64,000 bases of DNA from Actinoalloteichus fjordicus (lineage in GTDB: Bacteria; Actinomycetota; Actinomycetes; Mycobacteriales; Pseudonocardiaceae), in NCBI RefSeq assembly GCF_001941625.1, contig NZ_CP016076.1:1798001-1862000 (forward strand). The letters are read 5' to 3'. This document shows, one piece after another, positions 23,033 through 29,970 of the stretch (position 1 is its first letter; the number at the start of each line of letters is the position of its first letter). Both the position numbers and the translations under genes were made by a program. Below the pieces are notes generated by a model. It saw nothing but the letters and a program-made list of their open reading frames with translations. It searched no databases and was not told the DNA's origin.

Positions 23033-24169
23033 ATGCGGCGCCCAGGATGGTGTGAGCTGAGCGGCAGATCCGAACCGAACCCGTCCCCACCCTCGGTACA
23101 GCGACTCCGACTGAGGTTCGCCAAGCGCGACCGGCTCCGATTCACCTCACATCGTGATGTGGCGCGGTCCGTGGAACGGGCCCTGCGTCGAGCGGGCGTG
23201 CCGATGGCCTATTCGCAGGGCTTCAACCCGCATCCGAAGGTCTCCTGGGCCGGTGCCGCCCCGACGGGCGCTGCGAGTGAGGCCGAGTACGTCGAGTTCG
23301 CGCTGGCCGAGCGCGTCGATCCTCCGATACTCGGGCGTGAGCTGAACGCGGCCCTGCCGCCGGGACTCGACATCGTCGACGTGGTGGAGGCCGGTCCGGG
23401 TTCGCTGGCCGAGCGGTTGACGGCGAGCAGTTGGCGGATCGAGGTGCCGGGCGTCGATCCGGAGGTGCTGCGCGACGCCACCCGCCGGATGCTGGCCGAG
23501 GAGGTGGTGGAGGTCGAGCGGCTGACCAAGAACGGCCTCCGCACCATCGATGCGCGCGCCGCGATCGTCCGCGCGGAGGTCTACTCGTCGGCCGCGATGT
23601 GGTCGGACACCGCGTGCGCCGCGTGGTCGGATACCGCGACGTCGGCTGTCGCCGCCGACGGAGGGTCGGCGGCTGTTGCGGCGGCCACAGTGTCGTTGGA
23701 CACGGTCTCGTCGGACGCGGCCTCGTCGACCGGCCTGACCGTCGCCGCGTTCTCGTCGACGTCCGTCGCCGCCGACGCGGCGCCCGTGCAGGGCGGGGAC
23801 CTGCCCATCGTCGACGGCGGGCACGCGACGGCCACTCGGTCGTGGAACGGCATCGTCGCAGACCCGAGCCGTCCCCTCCCGACGGACGGACCTGCGGAGA
23901 CCGCCACGCATCGTGACGCCGTGGTGGCTCGGCGCGCCGGGACGGCTGATCGGCGCAGTGTGGAAAGACCGTATGGGATACTCGTGGTGGTAGTGCGGCA
24001 GGTGACTCCGACCGTGCGACCGGACGACGTGCTGAGTGCGCTTCGCGTCGTCGCTGCTGTGGAGCCGCCGGTACCCGCGAAGGCGACCCGGATGGCGCAG
24101 GGGCGGCTCGACGATGATGGGCGTCTAGTCGATCCGTTGACCGCTGATCGAGCGGTTGCCCGAGACTAG
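23033..24169 (+). CDS. TIGR03936/DUF2344 radical-SAM-associated protein with long insert
   Basis: Companion of the TIGR03960 protein. It starts VQRLRLRFAKRDRLRFTSHRDVARS with GFNPHPKVSWAGAAPTGAASEAEYVEF, and ends VTPTVRPDDVLSALRVVAAVEPPVPAKATRMAQG. Relatives as I know them are about 230-260 residues; this one is about 378. The excess is one Ala/Ser/Thr/Asp-rich stretch coded by 23580-23970 that includes a near-repeat MWSDTACA / AWSDTATS. The frame is kept through the insert and the conserved C-terminus resumes. I chose ATG 23033 over more distant starts; TACGGT 17 bases before it could be a -10. It directly precedes the RNase E gene, as in other actinomycetes. Confidence 0.85.
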   Translation: MRRPGWCELSGRSEPNPSPPSVQRLRLRFAKRDRLRFTSHRDVARSVERALRRAGVPMAYSQGFNPHPKVSWAGAAPTGAASEAEYVEFALAERVDPPILGRELNAALPPGLDIVDVVEAGPGSLAERLTASSWRIEVPGVDPEVLRDATRRMLAEEVVEVERLTKNGLRTIDARAAIVRAEVYSSAAMWSDTACAAWSDTATSAVAADGGSAAVAAATVSLDTVSSDAASSTGLTVAAFSSTSVAADAAPVQGGDLPIVDGGHATATRSWNGIVADPSRPLPTDGPAETATHRDAVVARRAGTADRRSVERPYGILVVVVRQVTPTVRPDDVLSALRVVAAVEPPVPAKATRMAQGRLDDDGRLVDPLTADRAVARD

Positions 24170-24283
24170 GTCGGGTAATCCCTGTCACAGGGGATGAGGG
24201 GCAGGCCCACACGGCGTCGTAGGCATCCGCCTGCGCTGCTTTTCGAGCTCCGGCTCGGAAACGGCAGGCTTCAAACAGGATTC

Positions 24284-24302
24284 CCGTCGCTCGACGCGAC
24301 GG
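24284..24302 (+). other. hairpin in the RNase E gene leader
   Basis: Perfect 7-bp stem CCGTCGC / GCGACGG with a 5-base loop, 68 bases before the rne start. A smaller imperfect stem lies at 24178-24195. RNase E genes in other bacteria are autoregulated through leader hairpins; that role here is only a possibility. Confidence 0.35.
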
Positions 24303-24369
24303 AGACGAACAGGAAGGCCCCTGCGCGGCCGCGTCCGGCCAAGGACGCGCCCGGGGGCGGAGGAGCTGT

Positions 24370-27225
24370 ATGTCGATGAAGAACGCGCCCGCTGACGAGC
24401 GCAGCGGGGTTGCCGATGCACGGGCAGGCGGGACGGAACTGCCCGCCAAGCTGCGAGTGCACGCCTTGGCGAAGCTGCTGGAGGTACGAAGCAAGGACGT
24501 GTTGACTGCGCTGGAGGCGTTGGGGGCCGAGGTTCGCAGCGCCCAGTCGAGCGTGTCCCGCGACCTGGCACTTCAGGTGATCGAGAAGCTGGCGCCCGCC
24601 GAGGAGGCCGCCGGGACCCCGAGCGCGGCCGCCGAGGAGTCTGCCGCCGCTGCCGAGCAGCCCGCCGAGGACTCCGGTCCGAGGGCTGCCGCCGCACCGG
24701 TCTTCGCGCCGCCGCAGCCGGTCTTCCTCCCGCCGCAGCCCGCGGCGGCGCCCGCCGCTCGCCAGGCACCCGCCAAGCAGGCCGCAGCGAAGCAGCCGCA
24801 GGCTGCCGAGCCGGTCGAACAGGCCGTAGTCTCCCCCTCGGCGCCCGAGGACGTCGACGAGGACGAAGACGCAGGCAGCAGGCGTCGCCGCCGACGCGGA
24901 CGCCGGGGACGGGGCCGAGGACGAGGCGGCCAGGACGCGGAGGGCGGCGAGGAGCCCGGCGACGACGAGGACGGCACGCCCGCCGAGACCGCCGCTGACG
25001 TCGTGCCCGAGGCCCCTGCGGAGGAGCAGGCGGCCGCCGAGCAGGACGGAGAGGACACCGAGGGCGAGCAGTCGGAGGGCAGCAGGCGCCGTCGACGTCG
25101 CAGGCGGCGGAAGGGCACTGCCGAGGACGACGCGGCCTCGCGGTCCGACGACCCGCCGAACACGGTGGTGCACGTCAGGGAGAGCAAGCCCGCGCAGGTC
25201 AAGGCCGAGCCAGTCGTCGAGGACGAGGTCCGTTCGGTACGCGGCTCCACCCGTCTGGAGGCCAAGCGCCAGCGACGGCGCGACGGCCGGGAGGCGGGCC
25301 GCAGGCGCGTGCCGGTGCTGTCGGAGGCCGAGTTCCTGGCTCGTCGTGAGTCGGTGGAACGTCGGATGGTCGTGCGTGAGCGCGGCGACCGCACGCAGAT
25401 CGCGGTGCTGGAGGACGGCGTCCTCGTCGAGCACTTCGTGACGTCGTCGGGCACCGGATCGATCGTGGGCAACGTCTACCTCGGCCGAGTCCAGAACGTG
25501 CTGCCGAGCATGGAGGCCGCGTTCGTCGACATCGGCCGCGGCCGTAACGCCGTGCTCTACGCGGGCGAGGTCGACTGGGACGCCGCAGGCCTGGAGGGCA
25601 AGGCCCGCAAGATCGAGCAGGCGCTGTCCACCGGGGACAGCGTGCTGGTCCAGGTCACCAAGGAGCCGGTCGGGCACAAGGGCGCCCGCCTGACCACCCA
25701 GATCAGCCTCCCCGGGCGATTCCTGGTCTACGTGCCCGGCGGCGGTGCCACCGGCATCAGCCGGAAGCTCCCCGACGTCGAGCGCAAGCGGTTGAAGGAG
25801 ATCCTCAAGCGGATCGTCCCCGACGAGGCAGGTGTGATCATCCGCACCGCGTCGGAGGGCACCAGCGAGGAGTCCCTGGATCGGGACGTCCGCAGGCTGC
25901 GTGCCCAGTGGGAGATCATCAAGGAGCGGGCCGCCATTCCGCGCGCCCAGGCGCCGCAACTGCTGTACGAGGAGCCGGACCTGCTCATCAAGGTCGTCCG
26001 TGACCTCTTCACCGAGGACTTCTCCGGCCTGGTCGTCCAGGGCGACACCGCGTGGGACACCATCGAGTCGTACGTGAACCACGTGGCGCCGGATCTGGTG
26101 GGCAGGCTCCGCAGGCACGTCGGCCTGAAGGACGCCTTCACCGAGCACCGGGTGGACGAGCAGCTGGCCAAGGCACTGGATCGGAAGGTTTGGCTGCCCT
26201 CCGGCGGTTACCTGGTGATCGACCGCACCGAGGCGATGACGGTCGTCGACGTCAACACCGGCAAGTTCACCGGCTCCGGCGGAAACCTGGAGGAGACGGT
26301 CACCAGGAACAACCTGGAGTCGGTGGAGGAGATCGTCCGGCAGCTCCGGCTGCGGGACATCGGCGGCATCATCGTCATCGACTTCATCGACATGGTCCTG
26401 GAGTCCAACCGTGACCTCGTGCTGCGCAGGCTGACCGAGTGCCTCGGCCGGGATCGCACTCGGCACCAGGTCGCCGAGGTGACCTCCCTGGGGCTGGTGC
26501 AGATGACGCGTAAGCGCGTCGGCACCGGGTTGCTCGAGGCCTACAGCACCACCTGTGAACACTGCCGGGGTCGCGGGGTGATCGTCTCGACCGAGCCGGT
26601 CGGCGCGGTGACGGGCAACGGCGCGTCGGGGACGGCCGGGGCGGCCGCAGGCAACGGCACGGCGAGCCACCAGCATCAGCATGCGGCGCAGGCCGGAGCC
26701 CAGGCCAACGGCGCGGGCGGTTCGGACAAGCAGAACGGCAGCGCTCCTGCTCAGTCGCGGCGGTCGCGGCCCAGGGGCAAGGGCAACGTCGCGCTCGACA
26801 CCGTCGCCGAGACGGCGGCCCAGGCGATGGAGCAGGTCGCCGAGGCTCAGGCGCCGGTCGAGAACAGCCGGGAGAACGGCGACGCACCCCGTCAGGGGCG
26901 TCGGCAGACCAAGGCCGAGGCTCGGGCCGAGGCCAAGGCCGCCCGTGAGGCCGACGCAGCTCGCGCGGCGGAGGAGGCGCGTGCGGCCGAGCCTGCAGGC
27001 GAGCCGCCCGCCGCCGAGGTGGTCGAGAAGCCCGCCGCCGAGCCCGCTCGGCGCAACGGGCACGCGGTGCGGACTCCAGCGGCGGCGCAGGAGACGGTCG
27101 TCGAGCCTGTCGCTCCGGCGGAGCCCGCCGCGACCCCTGCGGCGGCGCCTGCTCGCAGGCAGCGCAGGCGTGCCGCAGCGCGGCCGGCGGGCCCGCCGAA
27201 GGGGAGCCAGACCGACAACGCGTGA
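24370..27225 (+). CDS. rne: Rne/Rng family ribonuclease with IF2_N-like N-terminus
   Basis: Endoribonuclease E/G, about 951 residues, for mRNA turnover and rRNA/tRNA processing. Order: an IF2_N-like domain (residues 24-75, KLRVHALAKLLEVRSKDVL); a Pro/Ala/Glu-rich disordered region with basic SRRRRRRGRRGRGRGRGG clusters; the S1-containing catalytic core from about residue 320 (GNVYLGRVQNVLPSMEAAFVDIG), with metal-binding Asp627 and Asn629 in VDVNTGKF and Asp671 in VIDFIDMV; the zinc-link CEHC (729-732); and an Ala/Glu-rich C-terminal tail. AGGAG is four bases before ATG 24370 and ten before ATG 24376, so the second Met is an equally good start. A terminator follows. Confidence 0.95.
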   Translation: MSMKNAPADERSGVADARAGGTELPAKLRVHALAKLLEVRSKDVLTALEALGAEVRSAQSSVSRDLALQVIEKLAPAEEAAGTPSAAAEESAAAAEQPAEDSGPRAAAAPVFAPPQPVFLPPQPAAAPAARQAPAKQAAAKQPQAAEPVEQAVVSPSAPEDVDEDEDAGSRRRRRRGRRGRGRGRGGQDAEGGEEPGDDEDGTPAETAADVVPEAPAEEQAAAEQDGEDTEGEQSEGSRRRRRRRRRKGTAEDDAASRSDDPPNTVVHVRESKPAQVKAEPVVEDEVRSVRGSTRLEAKRQRRRDGREAGRRRVPVLSEAEFLARRESVERRMVVRERGDRTQIAVLEDGVLVEHFVTSSGTGSIVGNVYLGRVQNVLPSMEAAFVDIGRGRNAVLYAGEVDWDAAGLEGKARKIEQALSTGDSVLVQVTKEPVGHKGARLTTQISLPGRFLVYVPGGGATGISRKLPDVERKRLKEILKRIVPDEAGVIIRTASEGTSEESLDRDVRRLRAQWEIIKERAAIPRAQAPQLLYEEPDLLIKVVRDLFTEDFSGLVVQGDTAWDTIESYVNHVAPDLVGRLRRHVGLKDAFTEHRVDEQLAKALDRKVWLPSGGYLVIDRTEAMTVVDVNTGKFTGSGGNLEETVTRNNLESVEEIVRQLRLRDIGGIIVIDFIDMVLESNRDLVLRRLTECLGRDRTRHQVAEVTSLGLVQMTRKRVGTGLLEAYSTTCEHCRGRGVIVSTEPVGAVTGNGASGTAGAAAGNGTASHQHQHAAQAGAQANGAGGSDKQNGSAPAQSRRSRPRGKGNVALDTVAETAAQAMEQVAEAQAPVENSRENGDAPRQGRRQTKAEARAEAKAAREADAARAAEEARAAEPAGEPPAAEVVEKPAAEPARRNGHAVRTPAAAQETVVEPVAPAEPAATPAAAPARRQRRRAAARPAGPPKGSQTDNA

Positions 27226-27230
27226 CCGAG

Positions 27231-27263
27231 ACGGCGGGGCCTGGATTCATCGGGCCCCGCCGT
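27231..27263 (+). terminator. terminator after rne
   Basis: Perfect 11-bp stem ACGGCGGGGCC / GGCCCCGCCGT with an 11-base loop, five bases past the rne stop and followed by TCTCGT. It separates rne from the ABC-like cassette. Confidence 0.8.
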
Positions 27264-27928
27264 TCTCGTCCCGAGGGGATATCACGGGACCGGCGCGGTG
27301 GGCCGGGTGCGTACGGCGGCTGAGTACCGGCCGGGACGTGCACGACACGGCCACGCCGCGTCGGCGACCGGGCTCCTCCCCACCCCCGACGTGCTCATCG
27401 GTGAACTCTCACAGGCAGCCGGGACGACGCCGAATCGTCAGCCGTCGAGGGCGGCCGCAGGAGAATCACGTTCGGACGCGGTTTGCGTAATCCGTCATCG
27501 AATGCCGGCCCACTTCGTCGCGAATCGCCGTCGACTTCTGGTCGCCGACCCCTCGATCGGCAGAACCGGGCTTCGTGAATGGCGATTCGCAGGCCGGTGC
27601 GTCGATCTGCGGATAGGTCGCGGTCGCGGTCGGCTGTCCGGGTGAATGGTTGCCGCCGGACAGCAGACGCCGGTCTCCCCAACGCCCCGCAGGCGTCCAC
27701 CGGAACCGATCGTCGCCAGCCCCGTCGCCTCTCGAGGCGGGTCACGGCGGTCGGATCGTCGATTCGACCGTATTCGCCGAGATTCGATGTACCCGACGGC
27801 CTGCTCGGCGGGCGAATAGTCGCCGCCGCCGCGAATTCCCGGCCGAGCACTCTCTTGTCTCTCGGGCCGCCGTCGCAGCGATATCGCGCCGATATTCCGA
27901 TCGCAATTCTGTCGGGTCGCCCCGCCGC
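27264..27928. other. 665-bp non-coding region before the ABC-like cassette
   Basis: No convincing gene on either strand. It contains a 10-bp inverted repeat, GCGAATCGCC at 27520-27529 and GGCGATTCGC at 27581-27590, a short tandem GGTCGC repeat near 27616, and towards its right end a slightly A/T-richer stretch with the palindrome GCGATATCGC (27878-27887). Its length and composition suggest a regulated upstream region for the next operon. Confidence 0.5.
27878..27887. promoter_or_regulatory. 10-bp palindrome upstream of the ABC-like cassette
   Basis: GCGATATCGC, a perfect palindrome about 40 bases before the candidate -10 element. The position suits an activator or repressor site; the regulator is unknown. 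Confidence 0.3.
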
Positions 27929-27934
27929 TATGCT
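27929..27934 (+). promoter_or_regulatory. candidate -10 element of the ABC-like cassette
   Basis: TATGCT, 39 bases before the ATG of the pseudo-ATPase gene. A TTCTGT lies 16 bases upstream. It is the best promoter-like sequence in the region. Confidence 0.4.
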
Positions 27935-27973
27935 AGGTGTGATGCAGGGCACTGCGTCGTGCGGGGGTTTCAG

Positions 27974-28642
27974 ATGGGGGCAGGTCTGGTTCTCGACGCC
28001 GTTCGGGCCGACGGGATGGCTCGGTCGGTGAGCCTTGCCGTGCCGGTCGGTGGCATCGCCGGTGTCGTCCTGCCGGACTCGGCGACGTTATGCCGATTCT
28101 CGGACGCGGTGATCGGCACGGGCGACGGCTGGACCGGCCTGGTCACCGTCGGCGGACGACCACGAGCCCGACCGGACACCGCAAGCCTCGACGGGGCGCA
28201 GCCGTTGATCGGCCTCGTCACGGCTGACGGCGGGCTGCTCCCACACCTGAGCCTCCGCGAGAACATCGTCTTCGGCAGGCTGAGCGCCGGTGGCGGGGCG
28301 AGCCCGCGACTGGCAGACGAGGCCGACAAGGCCGCCGAACGGGCAGGCCTGCTGATGAGTCTGGACCGCCATCCGCATCGAGCCACGCCAGGCCAACGAC
28401 AGCAGGCAGGCTTCGCCAGGGTGCTGTTCCGTCGGCGCCCGGCCGTCGTCGTTGAGGATCGGACGGGATTCCCGCGCTGGGCGGGCAGACTCGACGCGGC
28501 TGCCGCCCGGACCGGCGTCGCCCTGCTGGTCGTCACCGATGACCGACGTCGGCTCGACGGATTCGTGCCCGCTGCCGACGTCGTCGATCTGACGCTGCCC
28601 GAGGGTGTCTCCTCGTCGACCGTTCCACCGGATCCGGGATGA
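27974..28642 (+). CDS. degenerate ABC-type ATPase homologue (pseudo-ATPase)
   Basis: 222 residues that follow the layout of an importer ABC ATPase but with every nucleotide-contact motif altered. The Walker A position reads GVVLPDSATLCR (30-41) with no GxxGxGK[ST]. The Q-loop region is GLVTADGGLLPHLSLRENIVFGRL (Gln absent, the LPHLSLRENI helix well kept). The signature position is ATPGQRQQAGFARVL (137-151) instead of LSGGQQQR. Walker B is VVVEDRTG instead of LLLDEP, and the switch is VVTDDRRR instead of VTHD. The fold is therefore recognisable and ATP hydrolysis improbable. ATG 27974 has GGGGG six bases upstream. The stop overlaps the lipoprotein start (ATGA). Likely role: structural or regulatory partner of the permease. 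No frameshift is visible, so this is not a fresh pseudogene. Confidence 0.75.
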   Translation: MGAGLVLDAVRADGMARSVSLAVPVGGIAGVVLPDSATLCRFSDAVIGTGDGWTGLVTVGGRPRARPDTASLDGAQPLIGLVTADGGLLPHLSLRENIVFGRLSAGGGASPRLADEADKAAERAGLLMSLDRHPHRATPGQRQQAGFARVLFRRRPAVVVEDRTGFPRWAGRLDAAAARTGVALLVVTDDRRRLDGFVPAADVVDLTLPEGVSSSTVPPDPG

Positions 28643-29967
28643 CCGCGCGGGGTTCGTCAAGGGCACGCAACGGCGTCTCCCGACGCGCCGTTCTCGGGGC
28701 GCTGGCCCTTCCGCTCGGTGCCGTGGTCGGCATGGGCCCGATCGCAGGCTGCTCGGCCGTCACCGGGTCGCTGCGCGTCGCGGTGACCTGGAGCGGGCGG
28801 GAGCTGGCGTCCTTCCGGCGGGTCCTCGACGTCTTCTCCGCTCAGCACGGTGTCGGCACGGAGATCGTGCCGATGGGCGATGACATCGCCGCGGCACTCG
28901 GCGACCGGCCGGTGGGCTCGCCGGACGTGATCATGCTGCCGCGCCCGGGGCTCCTGCGTTCCGGTGTCGCCTCGGGCGGGCTGGTTCCGCTGGAACTCGA
29001 CGACGACGCGGCCCCGGCAGGCTGGCGGTCGGTCATGTCGGTGGACGGTCGTCGATACGGGTTGCCCTTCAAGATCGTGCACAAGTCCTGTGTCTGGTAC
29101 CGACCGCAGGCACTGGCCGATCTCGGCGAGGACGTCCCCACCACCTGGGAGGAGTGGACGTCGCTCAACGCCAGGCTCGCCGCCGCGGGCCGTACTCCGC
29201 TGGCGTTGGGGGCCGCCGACGGCTGGGTGCTCACCGACTTCTTCGAGAACGTGCTGCTCAGCATCGACCCCGGTGCCTACCGGACACTGGCCGAGACCGG
29301 CATCGGCTGGCGCGGGGACGGCGTGCAGGAGGCGCTGCGCCGGGTCGGGGGGATGTGGGGCGCCCCGTACGCGCTGGCGGGCGGGGCGGTGTCGGCGCTG
29401 GCCACCCAACTCGACGAAGCGGTGCTCGACGTCTTCGCCAGGGACAGGGCCGTGATGACGACCGGCTCGGACTTCGTCTACTCGGTGATCGCCGAGCACA
29501 GCCCGGCCGATCAGGACGGGCGCTGGCAGTGGGATCTCTTCCGGTTCCCCCGTGCCGAGGACGGCGGCGTTGCGCCGCTGGTGATCGGCGGCGACGTCGC
29601 CGTGGTGACGGCCCAGGCGCCGTCGACGGCGACGGACCTGGTCGAGTGGTTGGCCGGGGCGGACGCGGCCACGATCTGGGCGGGCGAGGGCGGGTTCCTC
29701 TCGCTGCGGGCCGACCTCCTCGACAACCGGTATCGCCATGCCCGGCTCGCCCGGCTGGCCAAGGAGGTCCGCGATCCGCCGGGCGGACTGTCCTTCGACC
29801 TCTCTGACCAGCTCGGTGCGCGAGGGGGCAGGCTGTGGGCCGAGTTGCAGCGATTCCTCCGGGAGGTCGAGGGCGCCGACGAGCAGCGCATCGCCCGGCT
29901 CGCCTTCCAGCTCGGCGAGCGGATGGACCGGCCGGTCCACGGCGGCGCCAGGGTCCCGGTGGGCTGA
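28639..29967 (+). CDS. extracellular solute-binding lipoprotein (sugar-type)
   Basis: A 442-residue ABC binding protein of the carbohydrate type (PF01547-like). The signal has a twin-Arg SRRAVLGALALPLG stretch and a lipobox IAGC, so lipidation at Cys38 after Tat or Sec export is expected. The mature protein has LRVAVTWSGRELASFRRVLDVF, GLPFKIVHKSCVWYRP, TWEEWTSL, and DAATIWAGEGGFLSLRAD, all typical of cluster-D/B sugar binders. The start overlaps the preceding gene. It presumably delivers ligand to the fused permease downstream; the ligand is unknown. Confidence 0.88.
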   Translation: MTARGSSRARNGVSRRAVLGALALPLGAVVGMGPIAGCSAVTGSLRVAVTWSGRELASFRRVLDVFSAQHGVGTEIVPMGDDIAAALGDRPVGSPDVIMLPRPGLLRSGVASGGLVPLELDDDAAPAGWRSVMSVDGRRYGLPFKIVHKSCVWYRPQALADLGEDVPTTWEEWTSLNARLAAAGRTPLALGAADGWVLTDFFENVLLSIDPGAYRTLAETGIGWRGDGVQEALRRVGGMWGAPYALAGGAVSALATQLDEAVLDVFARDRAVMTTGSDFVYSVIAEHSPADQDGRWQWDLFRFPRAEDGGVAPLVIGGDVAVVTAQAPSTATDLVEWLAGADAATIWAGEGGFLSLRADLLDNRYRHARLARLAKEVRDPPGGLSFDLSDQLGARGGRLWAELQRFLREVEGADEQRIARLAFQLGERMDRPVHGGARVPVG

Positions 29968-29970
29968 CCC

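Noticed and set aside
24271-27063. 930-codon open frame on the minus strand opposite rne
   Set aside because: A by-product of high GC codon use; Leu/Gly/Arg/Asp-rich, no motifs, and fully overlaps a clear RNase E.
27395-27952. 185-codon minus-strand frame before the ABC-like cassette
   Set aside because: Composition like random GC-rich DNA and it covers the candidate promoter of the cassette.
27974-28642. Reading the pseudo-ATPase as a recent pseudogene
   Set aside because: No stop or frameshift, good start, overlap with the next gene, and conserved structural segments.
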